From Salmonirosea aquatica (lineage in GTDB: Bacteria > Bacteroidota > Bacteroidia > Cytophagales > Spirosomataceae): a DNA stretch of 64,000 nucleotides. The stretch spans positions 2,170,001 through 2,234,000 of the forward strand of contig NZ_WHLY01000002.1 of NCBI RefSeq assembly GCF_009296315.1. The letters run 5' to 3'. A model generated the notes under the pieces. It saw only the letters and a list, made by a program, of their open reading frames with translations, searched no databases and was not told the origin of the DNA. Below, piece by piece: positions 1-9,035 of this stretch (position 1 is its first letter; each line of letters opens with the position of its first letter). A program made the translations under genes and the position numbers.

Positions 1-536
1 AAAATTCGGCCAAGGGGCTGCAACTGATGGGTATGGACCTCTACAAGAAAAAAGCCGGGCAGTACTTCGAAACCCTGAAAGTGGATACGACGGTAAAAGC
101 AAAATTCAACTTCGCCCACCTCAGCATGCCCGTACAGCGGGTGTGGTCCGACCGCCTGCCCGGAAGTACCGTTCGCGAGTACGATAGTATTTTACAAAAA
201 ATTCAGAGTCGTACCTACTTCGATTCTACGGCGCAGGGTACCCTGGAGAAGATCATGGAATGGCCGATGGAAGCCTTCGACAGCAACCGCCAGAAATACC
301 AGCATCTGGGTGCCAAAGGGGGCTCTACGGCATTTGTGCTGACATACGCCCTTTATGCTACCGATCGACAGGGCAACCGTACCCGCTTGGTTTTTTTCTT
401 CAATGACCTGACTCCCTTGGAGGGCAAGTTCTTGCAGACCATGTTAACCGAGTTTCAACAAAAAGTGCTTTCTGGTAGCGCAGAGGTTCGACAGGAAATT
501 TTGAAAACCCTAAGTACCCCATCCATCGGCGACTAA
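1..536 (+). CDS. Serine hydrolase, class A beta-lactamase-like, C-terminal fragment (5' end outside window)
   Basis: The reading frame is open to the left edge (frame of base 3), so the start lies outside the window. About 177 C-terminal residues are visible. The stretch AKGGSTAFVLTYALYATD followed by NRTRLVFFFNDLTPLE resembles the KTG(S) box and last strands of class A beta-lactamase-like serine hydrolases common in Bacteroidota, where these end in a FFFN(D/N)L segment. The active-site serine would lie upstream and cannot be seen, so function rests on the C-terminal box alone. DinB follows 18 bp downstream on the same strand and may be co-transcribed. Confidence 0.5.
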   Translation, partial: NSAKGLQLMGMDLYKKKAGQYFETLKVDTTVKAKFNFAHLSMPVQRVWSDRLPGSTVREYDSILQKIQSRTYFDSTAQGTLEKIMEWPMEAFDSNRQKYQHLGAKGGSTAFVLTYALYATDRQGNRTRLVFFFNDLTPLEGKFLQTMLTEFQQKVLSGSAEVRQEILKTLSTPSIGD

Positions 537-554
537 GCAGTTTATTAAAACTCC

Positions 555-1082
555 ATGAGATATGTCTTATTCCTTCTTTATTGTGGTGTCGCGCTGTCTG
601 CCTGCGCTCAGTCCGAGGAGGTACATTTGAAGGAATTGCGGCAGAAATGGAGTAACGCCAAAACCTACACCCTGGCGCTGGCCGAGTCCATGCCCGCCGA
701 AAAATACGGTTTCCGTCCGGTGGCAGAAGAAATGTCGTTTGGTGAGCAGTTGGTACATTTGTCGTCCAACATGGTGTGGTTATGTTCTGATTATCTGTCC
801 GGTGCAAAACCACCCCACAACCGGAAGGAAATTGAGGGGTACTCCGCAAAACCGAAGGATGAGGTACTTAAAATCGTAGAAGAATCGTTGGATTACGCCG
901 CCGCGACTTTAAAGAATTTCGACCCAAAGCAACTCAATGAGCCGGTCCAATTTTTCGCCGGCCCCATGACCAGGCGGCAGATTATCCTGCTCATGAACGA
1001 CCATCTGACCCACCACCGCGCCCAGGCCATCGTGTACCTGCGGCTGAATGGGATTCTGCCGCCCAAGTATGTGGGGTGGTAG
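555..1082 (+). CDS. DinB-family putative metal-dependent hydrolase, lipoprotein
   Basis: 175 residues. The N-terminus is hydrophobic and ends in ALSAC (Cys17), a lipobox, so export and lipid anchoring are likely. The rest is a DinB/YfiT-like four-helix bundle. His68 (LVHLS), His150 and His154 (DHLTHHRAQ) have the spacing of the metal-binding histidine triad of this superfamily, and the segment MTRRQIILLMNDHLTHHRAQ is characteristic. Family members include thiol transferases and many proteins of unknown substrate. An exported version is common in Bacteroidota but its reaction is unknown. It lies just downstream of the serine hydrolase. Confidence 0.85.
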   Translation: MRYVLFLLYCGVALSACAQSEEVHLKELRQKWSNAKTYTLALAESMPAEKYGFRPVAEEMSFGEQLVHLSSNMVWLCSDYLSGAKPPHNRKEIEGYSAKPKDEVLKIVEESLDYAAATLKNFDPKQLNEPVQFFAGPMTRRQIILLMNDHLTHHRAQAIVYLRLNGILPPKYVGW

Positions 1083-1093
1083 CTAAAACAAGG

Positions 1094-1123
1094 GATTTGC
1101 AGCCGGATAGCACGGCTGCAATC
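1094..1123. repeat. Inverted repeat downstream of DinB gene
   Basis: The arms GATTTGCAGCC and GGCTGCAATC can pair (one bulged T) around a 9-base loop. There is no T-run after it, so it is only a weak terminator candidate. A short run ...TTGTCAACTGTCAAC... follows, just before the GTG start of the next gene. Confidence 0.4.
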
Positions 1124-1171
1124 TGAAAATAAGAACTGTCCATTGTCAACTGTCAACTATCCGTTAAGCAA

Positions 1172-1897
1172 GTGAAAATCATCGAGACTACCGACATCGC
1201 CCGGCGTTACGTCATGGGAAGCGAAGTCATTCAGGCATTGAAATCGGTCACGATTTCGGTCAACAAAGGCGAGTACGTGGCGTTCATGGGGCCGTCGGGT
1301 TCAGGAAAATCGACGCTGATGAATATCATTGGCTGCCTGGATACCCCCAGCTCGGGGCGCTACGTTCTGAATGGGAAGGATGTGAGCGATATGACCGAGA
1401 GCGAATTGGCCGAAATTCGTAACAAGGAAATCGGGTTTGTTTTCCAGACCTTTAACCTGCTCCCCCGCATGTCGTCGCTGGACAATGTGGCCCTACCGCT
1501 CATCTATTCGGGCCTCAATAAGGCCGACCGTACCGAAAAAGCGCAATTGTCCCTAAAAAGTGTGGGACTTTCCGATCGTGGCGGCCACAAACCCAACGAA
1601 CTTTCCGGTGGTCAGCGCCAGCGCGTGGCCGTAGCCCGGGCCCTGGTCAATGATCCCAGCATTCTGCTGGCCGACGAACCCACGGGAAACCTGGACACCA
1701 AGACTTCCTACGAAATCATGGATCTCTTCGACCAACTGCACAGCAAAGGCAACACCATTGTGATGGTAACGCACGAGGAGGATATTGCCAAGTACGCCCA
1801 CCGCATCATCCGCCTGCGCGACGGCTTGGTCGAATCGGACGAAGTGAATCCTAATCCTACCAAGGTGAGTGCGCTGGTGCAGGAGGAAGGAGAGTAG
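1172..1897 (+). CDS. ABC transporter ATP-binding protein (LolD/MacB type)
   Basis: 241 residues, the normal length for a stand-alone nucleotide-binding subunit of the LolD/MacB/FtsE group. Walker [10 protein letters not shown] is at 40-48, Q-loop FQTFNLLP at about 91-98, signature LSGGQ at 144-148, Walker B ILLADEP at 164-170, and the H-loop His lies in MVTHEED. These subunits power FtsX-like permeases that move lipoproteins or peptides across the envelope. No permease is adjacent, so the partner must be elsewhere. The start is GTG, since no in-frame ATG is available at the expected MKIIE N-terminus. Near-tandem TGTCAAC repeats precede it instead of a clear ribosome-binding site. Confidence 0.95.
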   Translation: MKIIETTDIARRYVMGSEVIQALKSVTISVNKGEYVAFMGPSGSGKSTLMNIIGCLDTPSSGRYVLNGKDVSDMTESELAEIRNKEIGFVFQTFNLLPRMSSLDNVALPLIYSGLNKADRTEKAQLSLKSVGLSDRGGHKPNELSGGQRQRVAVARALVNDPSILLADEPTGNLDTKTSYEIMDLFDQLHSKGNTIVMVTHEEDIAKYAHRIIRLRDGLVESDEVNPNPTKVSALVQEEGE

Positions 1898-2052
1898 CGG
1901 AGGTTGTGAAATTCTGAGTTAGGTAGGTTCCGGGCCGTAGCTGATTCTTTATCCGACAGGGAATCAGCTACTGTCGAAGATTTTGCTATTTTTGTCAGAA
2001 CAACGTTTTGCAAAAGAATCAGTAGCTAATTTCGACTTTTACCAACAAACCT

Positions 2053-3672
2053 ATGCTCCGACATTTCCTCGTTTCCTTTTTCTTCGTTTCACTATCCCTG
2101 GCTGGCCTGCGGGCGCAGGTCGTGGATGCGCCGCCCCGCGCCGAAGGGGATGGTCCTTACAATCGGCTCATCATCCGGGGCGTCACGCTGGTCAACAGCA
2201 CGGGGGCACCACCCATGGGTCCGGTAGATATCGTGGTGGAGAAAAATAAGATAAAATCCATTCAGACGGTAGGTAATCCCGGGGTACCCATCGATCCCAA
2301 ACGCCGCCCCGTAGCCAACGCGGGCGATAAGGAACTCAACTGCGAGGGCATGTACCTCATGCCGGGCTTCATCGACATGCACGGGCATACCGGCGGACGT
2401 GCGCAGGGTACCCCCGCCGAGTATGTGTACAAGCTGTGGCTGGGCCACGGGATTACCACCATTCGTGACCCATCGGCGGGCAATGGGCTGGCCTGGACCC
2501 TGGAACACAAGAAGAAAAGCCAGGAGAATAAGATCACGGCACCGCGCATCCTGGCCTACACCGCCTTCGGTATGGGAGCCAAAGAACCCATCTCGACCCC
2601 CGAGCAAGCCCGCGAATGGGTACGCCAGAACGCCAAGAACGGGGCCGATGGCATCAAGTTCTTTGGCGCTGAGCCGGAAATTTTCAAAGCGGCGCTGGAC
2701 GAAAACAAGAAACTGGGCCTCCGCTCGGCCTGCCACCACGCGCAACTGGAAGTAGCCCGCATGAACGTACTGGCTACTGCTAAAGCGGGACTGACGACCA
2801 TGGAACACTGGTATGGCCTGCCTGAGGCGATGTTTGAGGACAAAACCATCCAGAACTACCCCGCCGATTACAACTACAACAACGAGCAGAACCGCTTCGA
2901 GGAAGCCGGAAAGCTGTGGCAACAAGCCGCCAAACCCGGCTCCGAAAAATGGAACCAGGTGATGGACGAACTTATCGCGCTGGATTTCACCATCGACCCT
3001 ACCTTCAATATCTACGAAGCCAACCGCGAACTGATGCTGGCCCGCCGCGCCGAATGGCACGATGAGTATACCCTACCTGCGCTCTGGCGTTTCTACGGAC
3101 CGAGTCGCGTTTCACACGGTTCCTACTGGCACAATTGGGGTACCGAGCAGGAAGTAGAGTGGAAGCATAATTACCAGATGTGGATGCAGTTTATCAACGA
3201 ATACAAAAATCGAGGCGGCCGCGTCACGGCCGGTTCCGATTCGGGATTCATTTACCAACTTTACGGCTTTGCCTACATCCGCGAACTGGAGCTGCTGCGC
3301 GAAGCGGGTTTTCATCCGCTGGAAGTAATTCGTGCCGCTACCATCAAAGGCGCCGAGGCGCTGGGTATGGCTGATCAGATCGGCTCGGTGGAAGTAGGTA
3401 AGTTTGCGGATTTCGTGATCGTGGAAGAAAATCCTTTGGCTAATTTGAAGGTACTCTACGGTACGGGTGCCATTCACCTTGACGAAAACAACGAAGTGAC
3501 TCGCGTCGGTGGCGTGAAGTACACCGTGAAGGATGGCATCGTCTATGACGCCAAGAAACTGCTGGCCGATGTTCGGGAGATCGTAGAAAAAGCGAAGAAG
3601 GACGAGAATTTCCAGATCGTGCAGCCGGGCATGCCCCAGCCTGCCGGTAAGTTGGGAAGTGGGCAGAAGTAG
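2053..3672 (+). CDS. Exported amidohydrolase-family protein
   Basis: 539 residues with an N-terminal signal peptide ending near GLRAQ (cleavage about residue 22). The amidohydrolase beta-barrel starts with the metal-binding HxH in PGFIDMHGHTGG (His110, His112). Later elements are the conserved HH in SACHHAQLE, the GSDSG aspartate strand, and the closing GxVEVGKFADFVIVEENPL, which is the usual end of the composite beta-sandwich of D-aminoacylase/imidazolonepropionase-like enzymes. Such periplasmic proteins hydrolyse cyclic amides or peptides. The substrate is not predictable. It appears monocistronic, with spacers of 155 bp before and 67 bp after. Confidence 0.9.
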   Translation: MLRHFLVSFFFVSLSLAGLRAQVVDAPPRAEGDGPYNRLIIRGVTLVNSTGAPPMGPVDIVVEKNKIKSIQTVGNPGVPIDPKRRPVANAGDKELNCEGMYLMPGFIDMHGHTGGRAQGTPAEYVYKLWLGHGITTIRDPSAGNGLAWTLEHKKKSQENKITAPRILAYTAFGMGAKEPISTPEQAREWVRQNAKNGADGIKFFGAEPEIFKAALDENKKLGLRSACHHAQLEVARMNVLATAKAGLTTMEHWYGLPEAMFEDKTIQNYPADYNYNNEQNRFEEAGKLWQQAAKPGSEKWNQVMDELIALDFTIDPTFNIYEANRELMLARRAEWHDEYTLPALWRFYGPSRVSHGSYWHNWGTEQEVEWKHNYQMWMQFINEYKNRGGRVTAGSDSGFIYQLYGFAYIRELELLREAGFHPLEVIRAATIKGAEALGMADQIGSVEVGKFADFVIVEENPLANLKVLYGTGAIHLDENNEVTRVGGVKYTVKDGIVYDAKKLLADVREIVEKAKKDENFQIVQPGMPQPAGKLGSGQK

Positions 3673-3739
3673 TGGGCTGATTTTTTAATATACGCCTCGC
3701 GCCTATAATTACGCTCATTAAGGTAGAGGCTTTTCAGAC

Positions 3740-4639
3740 ATGAAGCAGGCTATAATCGTCTTATTATCACTGTTTGTGCCGACTCTGTTACGAGCCCAGG
3801 CACAAACAGTGGAGGTATACGGGAGGAGATACAGTGTACAGGCAAAAGGAATCGAAAATCGAAAGGAAGGTACCCCCGTTTTCATCCTCGAAAATGGACT
3901 TGGCGTAGGGTTTGAACATTGGGATACCGTCACGGAAGGACTTTCCCAACTCTCTCCCGTCTTGGCTTACGACAGGGCTGGGATCGGTGAATCGGAAAAA
4001 GTGTACAAAAAGCCGACAGTCCGATACGTGGCCGATAACCTTAAACAAATCCTCACCCAACTAGCTATTGCTCCGCCCTATATACTGATTGGTCATTCGA
4101 TGGGAGGCGTGTATGTACGCGGATATGCCGGTTTGTACCCGGATGATGTCAAAGGTTTGGTTTTTATCGATCCGGCTGATTTTACCGAAACGAAGAAGGA
4201 ATGGAATCAAATTTTTGAAAAGCTGGGGGTACCCACCGAGAAAATTGATCAACTCCTTTTCAAGCGTTTGTATGAAAAATCATCCGTAGATTCTGTTCGG
4301 TACGGTCCTTGGAGTGAAAGCGAGTACCTCAAAGAGCTTCGGCGGACCGATTTTGCCGAAATCAACGCGCTTCCCTTACCTGAGGTACCTATCTACTTTT
4401 TCATCGGCGGTCGATTTGAAGTACCGGAAAAATACTGGAGCGATGATTTTGACCAAAGGCAGTTCTTTTCCGTAAGGACGGATATCAATATAAAAAGGTG
4501 GAGAAATTTCATTTATTCTTCCCCAAAAGGCGGCAGTCTTATCTACCTTTCCAACAGCGGCCATTTCCTGCACAGGGATGACGCCAGGTCCTTTCTTGGC
4601 AATATCAAAATTCTGTTTGATGATGTAACAGGAAAGTAA
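3740..4639 (+). CDS. Exported alpha/beta-fold hydrolase
   Basis: 299 residues with a signal peptide (about 1-22, ending LLRAQAQ). The oxyanion region is FILENGLG, and the nucleophile elbow GHSMGG has Ser120. The catalytic His is likely that of SNSGHFLHRDD near the C-terminus. These are features of the alpha/beta hydrolase-1 family (esterases and related enzymes). The substrate is unknown. The gene ends 8 bp before a relic of a GNAT gene on the other strand and marks the left border of the accessory region. Confidence 0.85.
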   Translation: MKQAIIVLLSLFVPTLLRAQAQTVEVYGRRYSVQAKGIENRKEGTPVFILENGLGVGFEHWDTVTEGLSQLSPVLAYDRAGIGESEKVYKKPTVRYVADNLKQILTQLAIAPPYILIGHSMGGVYVRGYAGLYPDDVKGLVFIDPADFTETKKEWNQIFEKLGVPTEKIDQLLFKRLYEKSSVDSVRYGPWSESEYLKELRRTDFAEINALPLPEVPIYFFIGGRFEVPEKYWSDDFDQRQFFSVRTDINIKRWRNFIYSSPKGGSLIYLSNSGHFLHRDDARSFLGNIKILFDDVTGK

Positions 4640-4647
4640 ACGGTTCG

Positions 4648-4701
4648 TTACCGTTCCTTACCCATCTCAAATTCCAGCGACTTTTTCACGGTTTTCAACT
4701 C
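4648..4701 (-). pseudogene. Relic of the 3' end of a GNAT acetyltransferase gene
   Basis: Read on the minus strand, these 17 codons and stop give ELKTVKKSLEFEMGKER. The intact GNAT gene at 8337-8936 ends EWKTVKRSLEYEMGRYGH. At nucleotide level about 34 of 42 aligned bases match (hand count). No other part of a GNAT gene is present here. The relic overlaps the 3' end of the Roco gene in another frame: the last Roco codons, including its stop at 4695-4697, lie inside the relic. This suggests the Roco gene was inserted at the 3' end of a GNAT gene, leaving a tail on each side. Confidence 0.75.
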
Positions 4702-7700
4702 AAAAATATTTCCAATTCTTTCCAAATCTTCCGCTCCAAATCCGCATAGCTAGTGTACGAATCGGGGAAGTGATCTAGCGTTTCGGTTAGCTTTTTATTA
4801 AAATCGCGCAGGCTCGATTGAACGCTAAGCGGGTTTACGCCTTCCGTTTTGAAACAAGTCAAAATCTTGGGTTTACCCGTTTCTTGGAATGTAGCCCAAG
4901 CCAGGTCAAATTCCTCCTCGGTGTATTTTCCGACTTTCGTGTGGGAGAGGCAAACGAAAAGATCGCATTCCGGAATCCGCTTGTTATAATCGTCCTGTTT
5001 TCGGGTTTCTGACATGGTGCCGCTCATAGCTTCCCAGTTTTCTAGCATCAAATAATTCGGATTTCCAGACTTCTTATAGCGATCATTTTTCTCGCTGAAA
5101 AACGCCCGTAGTTTATTGCGGTCCTCCGCCAGCTCGGCGGAGGAAGCAAGGAAAACGCGGATTGTTTTATCAGGTTTTTGTGTCTCAAGTTTTTCATTTT
5201 TCACGTCTTTCAACACTACCTTCTGCCCGACGCCCAACTGTTCTACTACAAGCAAATCACCTATTAACTTCATCAAATCCAACTTTTCCATTGAGCGCTG
5301 GCATTCGGCCTCGCGGTAACCTTTTTCTAAACGGTTCGTCAGGATTTCAAACTCGAAATAGTGCTGCTTGTTTTTCCCAGAACGGCAATCGGAGCATGGG
5401 CAGGCCACGATTTCGGCGGAGCGGATCCCTTTGTACTCCTCATGCAGGTCGCGGAGGCTTTTCAAAATTGAAGTGAGCAAGCCACGGCGGTTACTGCCCA
5501 TCGCCCGAATGTTGAAAGCATGGCGCCCTTGGGATTTGGTTTTTGTTATCTCAGCAAAAGTGTGGTTCGACCAACGCAACACCACACCGTTGCGCCAGAC
5601 AAGCGTGCGACCCCGGTCAATGTCTGTGTGGCGGGTCACGATGAATTGGGTGAGCAGCGCTTTCGGCAAAAACTCGTACTCTACGAAGAGTTCAAGCGAG
5701 TCCCCATCGGGGAATTTCCAATCGTCAGGCGGGACGGGGGGCAGCAAGGGCGGGGTGATGAACTCCTTGCGGTTGGGCAGTGCGTAGGCCATTTTGAACT
5801 GTTGCATTAGTTCGAGCAGTTGCGGAAGCATGCGTCTGTAGGTGGCATCCAACCAGATTCTCTCAAGATCGTTCCGATCGAAAAATCCCTTTTTCTGCTC
5901 CAAGATCATCTCATCTTCCAGAATTCTATAAACCGCCTGCGTGGCCCACTCATTTTTCAAAATGACAAATTGCTCCAGCAGCGGATTATGCTGGTAGTGC
6001 AGACAGACCCCGATTTTGTGCAGAATACTACTCAGTATTAAGGCGCTTTCTTCCCCTATTAGGTCGTTTTGCTCACAGACGCGAAAATATTCCTGCACAG
6101 AAATATAATTTTCATCGCGCCTCCGTTCTAGTTCCGAGCGGATATCCGCCCAGTTTTTGGGGTATTGAGTTTTGGCGTGCGGCAGGTTTTCCGCAAAGTA
6201 GCAAAGGCTTTTTTCAAGCTGCGGTACGCCTTTCTGGCTCAGCAGATTGACCAAACACACTTCTTTGATAAGCTTCGGAAACTGCTTGCGCCAGTGATCT
6301 TCATCGAAGGTACTTTTGCCCATCGTCTCAGAAAACTCATTGAGTACGACTAGCAGCGGACTTCCCGCACCGAATAGTTCGGCCGTTTGAAACCAATCGT
6401 CGAAGTCGGTCCGCGCGTTACCACTGTCGGCGACCATGACATAAACCGCACCCTCGGTATAAAAAAACTGGTGCAGGGGTTTGTATTTGTCCTGCCCGGC
6501 AAAATCCCAAATGTGCAGTTTAAAATCTTCCCCTGCCACCTCAAATTGATACTCACCAATGATAATGTCCACCCCTTTGGTTCGGTCACTCTCGGTGGGT
6601 AGAGGCTTGTTGAGCAGGCGGTTGGCGAGTGAGGTTTTACCAGCTCTGCCGTCACCGAGAAGCACGAGTTTGGCTTCGAGCAAAAGTTTTTGGCCTTTTT
6701 GTTTTTGTTTGAAGTAATCAAGGATGGCGGCGTTGCCTTGTTTTACCACCTCGACACCTGGGTTTTTAAAAGGATTATTTTTCAAGTTAATTTCCCCTAT
6801 ACCGATTTCATACATCTCCTTCCAAACTACAATTAGCCCCTTTTCTTCAGCTAAAAACCTAAAATGCTCAAAGTCGTTGATTTGATTACCGGATAAGTCA
6901 AGCGTGGTCAGGTTCGTCAGCTTATTTAGGAAGGAGCCATCGCCGATTCGATTGCCGGATAATTTGAGCGTGGTCAGGTTCGTCAGGTTGCGCAGAAAGT
7001 ATCCGCCGCTAATTTGATTGCCGGATAAGTCAAGCGTAGTCAGCTTGATCAGGTTTTCCAAAAAGGACCAGTCCCGGATATAATTACCAGATAAGTCAAG
7101 CGTGGTCAGATTGGCCATTTTAGCCAGATATGACCCGTCGCTGATTTGATTGCCGGATAAGTCAAGCGCAGTCAGGTTTGGCAGCTTATTTAGGAAGGAG
7201 CCATCGCCGATTCGATTGCCGGATAATTTGAGCGTGGTTAGTTTGGTCAGGTTTTCTAGGAATGCCATGTCGCTGATTTGATTGCCGGATAAGTCAAGCG
7301 TGGTCAGGTTCGTCAGCTTATTTAGGAAGGAGCCATCGCCGATTCGATTGCCGGATAATTTGAGCGTGGTTAGTTTGGTCAGGTTTTCTAGGAATGCCAT
7401 GTCGCTGATTTGATTGCCGGATAAGTCAAGCGTGGTCAGGTTCGTCAGCTTATTTAGGAAGGAGCCATCGCCGATTCGATTGCCGGATAATTTGAGCGTG
7501 GTCAGGTTCGTCAGGTTGCGCAGAAAGTATCCGCCGCTGATTTGATTGCCGGATAAGTCAAGCGTAGTCAGCTTGATCAGGTTTTCCAAAAAGGACCAGT
7601 CCCGGATATAATTACCAGATAAGTCAAGCGTGGTCAGATTGGCCATTTTAGCCAGATATGACCCGTCGCTGATTTGATTGCCGGATAAGTCAAGCGCAGT

Positions 7701-8270
7701 CAGGTTTGGCATTTTGCTCAGATATGACCAGTCCCGGATCTGATTACCGGATAAGTTAAGCATTGTTAGATTACTTAGATTGCTCAGAAATGATCCGATC
7801 CAGATTTGATTACCGGATAAGTCAAGCGCAGTCAGATTACTCAGTTTGCCCAGAAATAGCCATTCCCGGATTCGAGTGCTGCCGAGGTTAAGAGTGGTCA
7901 GATTGGTCAGTTTGCCCACGAATGACCCGCTACGGATTTGATTGCCGTTGAGATCAAGCGTGGTCAGCGTGGTCATCTTGCTCAGAAATGTCCCGTCGCT
8001 TATTTCAAGCTCGGAAAGAATAATTTTTCGAAGGCTTTTGGGAAACCGAGCGGTTTCGAACTGAGTTACACGGTTTCGGGGACCTTCATTTTTGCTATAA
8101 ATCAACCCTCTTTTTCCCCAATCCCGCCACCTATCCGAAAATATCAAGGTATCCAGCCAATCCAATCCGGAAAGGTCGGGCATCTCCGTAAGCCCGCAAT
8201 TGCCAAGGTCCAAGTACCCGGTGCGCTGCCTTTCTTCCTGTTCGATGAGTCGTTGTGCGAGTTCAGACAT
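4695..8270 (-). CDS. Roco-family LRR-Roc-COR GTPase with DUF4062/TIR-like C-terminal domain
   Basis: 1191 residues. Order: short N-terminus (1-101), 17 leucine-rich repeats of 22 residues (about 102-478, consensus LTTLDLSGNQI), a Roc GTPase domain with P-loop GDGRAGKTS (539-547) and switch DFAGQ (588-592), then a COR region containing a CPCSDC motif. The G4 box reads LNEF (Asn643) instead of NKxD, so nucleotide specificity may be altered. From about 1035 comes a domain starting IRVFLASSAELAEDR, with ECDLFVCLSHTKVGKYTEEEFDLA, resembling DUF4062/TIR-like modules that act as effectors in several bacterial immune proteins. No signal peptide, so cytoplasmic. Role in defence or signalling is inference. 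It sits between an intact GNAT gene and a GNAT relic. Confidence 0.9.
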   Translation of the reverse strand: MSELAQRLIEQEERQRTGYLDLGNCGLTEMPDLSGLDWLDTLIFSDRWRDWGKRGLIYSKNEGPRNRVTQFETARFPKSLRKIILSELEISDGTFLSKMTTLTTLDLNGNQIRSGSFVGKLTNLTTLNLGSTRIREWLFLGKLSNLTALDLSGNQIWIGSFLSNLSNLTMLNLSGNQIRDWSYLSKMPNLTALDLSGNQISDGSYLAKMANLTTLDLSGNYIRDWSFLENLIKLTTLDLSGNQISGGYFLRNLTNLTTLKLSGNRIGDGSFLNKLTNLTTLDLSGNQISDMAFLENLTKLTTLKLSGNRIGDGSFLNKLTNLTTLDLSGNQISDMAFLENLTKLTTLKLSGNRIGDGSFLNKLPNLTALDLSGNQISDGSYLAKMANLTTLDLSGNYIRDWSFLENLIKLTTLDLSGNQISGGYFLRNLTNLTTLKLSGNRIGDGSFLNKLTNLTTLDLSGNQINDFEHFRFLAEEKGLIVVWKEMYEIGIGEINLKNNPFKNPGVEVVKQGNAAILDYFKQKQKGQKLLLEAKLVLLGDGRAGKTSLANRLLNKPLPTESDRTKGVDIIIGEYQFEVAGEDFKLHIWDFAGQDKYKPLHQFFYTEGAVYVMVADSGNARTDFDDWFQTAELFGAGSPLLVVLNEFSETMGKSTFDEDHWRKQFPKLIKEVCLVNLLSQKGVPQLEKSLCYFAENLPHAKTQYPKNWADIRSELERRRDENYISVQEYFRVCEQNDLIGEESALILSSILHKIGVCLHYQHNPLLEQFVILKNEWATQAVYRILEDEMILEQKKGFFDRNDLERIWLDATYRRMLPQLLELMQQFKMAYALPNRKEFITPPLLPPVPPDDWKFPDGDSLELFVEYEFLPKALLTQFIVTRHTDIDRGRTLVWRNGVVLRWSNHTFAEITKTKSQGRHAFNIRAMGSNRRGLLTSILKSLRDLHEEYKGIRSAEIVACPCSDCRSGKNKQHYFEFEILTNRLEKGYREAECQRSMEKLDLMKLIGDLLVVEQLGVGQKVVLKDVKNEKLETQKPDKTIRVFLASSAELAEDRNKLRAFFSEKNDRYKKSGNPNYLMLENWEAMSGTMSETRKQDDYNKRIPECDLFVCLSHTKVGKYTEEEFDLAWATFQETGKPKILTCFKTEGVNPLSVQSSLRDFNKKLTETLDHFPDSYTSYADLERKIWKELEIFLS
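6837..7967 (-). repeat. 66-bp tandem repeat array encoding the LRR domain, with recent duplications
   Basis: Seventeen units of 66 bp (22 codons). The stretch 6874-7183 matches 7402-7711 at an offset of exactly 528 bp (8 units) with three mismatches seen over 310 bp. Between them a two-unit (132-bp) block recurs nearly unchanged: its CAGCTTATTTAGG mark is at 7182, 7314 and 7446. The near-identity at synonymous positions points to recent expansion by unequal recombination or slippage. Confidence 0.95.
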
Positions 8271-8336
8271 AATAGGTAGTCCTTAAAGTAAGGTAAATAT
8301 AGGTATTGGATAAAATAGTAAAGAAAACTCTACCGC

Positions 8337-8936
8337 TCAGTGCCCGTAGCGACCCATTTCATATTCAAGTGAACGTTTCACGGTTTTCCACTCCGGCTGG
8401 ATAATCGAGAACACAACGGTATCACGCAAAATCCCGTCCTTATCGATACGGTGATTTCTCAATACACCATCCTGTTTGGCCCCGAGCCGCAAAATGGCAT
8501 TTCGTGAACGATAGTTGAACCAGTTGGTTCTGAATTCGACGGCGATCGTGTCAAGGCTTTCAAAGGCATGCCGCAGCAAGAGGTACTTGCATTCGGTGTT
8601 GACACCGGTGCGCTGAAAACTTTTTGCGTACCAGGTGTAGCCGATCTCAAGGCGGCGATGTTCGGGTTCCGCGTTGCAGTACCGCGTCGTGCCGATTAGG
8701 GTACCCTTCTCTCTATCGACCACCACAAACGGCAGCGATTTTCCGTCCGCCTGTTCTTGCAAAGCCGTTTCAAGATACTTATCGATAGTACTTTCCGAAG
8801 GTACCGAGGTGTACCATATATTCCATAGTTCGCCGTCAGCAGCCGCCAGCAGCAGATCGTCCCGATGCGATTTTTCGAGAGGTACCAAATCCACTTTTTG
8901 TCCTTCCAGTTGTATGGGATTGAGCCAATTTGGCAT
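8337..8936 (-). CDS. GNAT-family N-acetyltransferase (RimJ/RimL-like)
   Basis: 199 residues. The opening LNPIQLEGQKVDLVPLEKSH is typical of the RimJ/RimL-like acetyltransferase-3 group, and the core has GTTRYCN and RRLEIGYTWYAKSFQRTGVN (strand beta-4 and the acetyl-CoA loop). The following NAILRLGAKQDGVLRNH is also characteristic. It probably transfers an acetyl group from acetyl-CoA to a protein N-terminus or small amine. The target is unknown. The start ATG is supported by the conserved N-terminus. A relic of a second, similar gene lies 3.6 kb away beyond the Roco gene. Confidence 0.9.
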   Translation of the reverse strand: MPNWLNPIQLEGQKVDLVPLEKSHRDDLLLAAADGELWNIWYTSVPSESTIDKYLETALQEQADGKSLPFVVVDREKGTLIGTTRYCNAEPEHRRLEIGYTWYAKSFQRTGVNTECKYLLLRHAFESLDTIAVEFRTNWFNYRSRNAILRLGAKQDGVLRNHRIDKDGILRDTVVFSIIQPEWKTVKRSLEYEMGRYGH

Positions 8937-9035
8937 AGTTTTGTTATTTTCTATGTTTAGAGAGTAGGCAAATATAGGTACCCTAAGTTATCTCTCCATC
9001 AACCTCTGTACAGCTCCCTGTTAAAATTAGCCTAT

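Noticed and set aside
2092..3060. Long open frame antisense to the amidohydrolase
   Set aside because: High GC at third positions leaves antisense frames open; no start signal or family match. The same holds for the long frames opposite the enolase gene at 58045-59106 and opposite hisF.
6837..7967. Regular repeats that could be taken for a CRISPR array
   Set aside because: The 66-bp units are in frame and encode leucine-rich repeats of the Roco protein without unique spacers.
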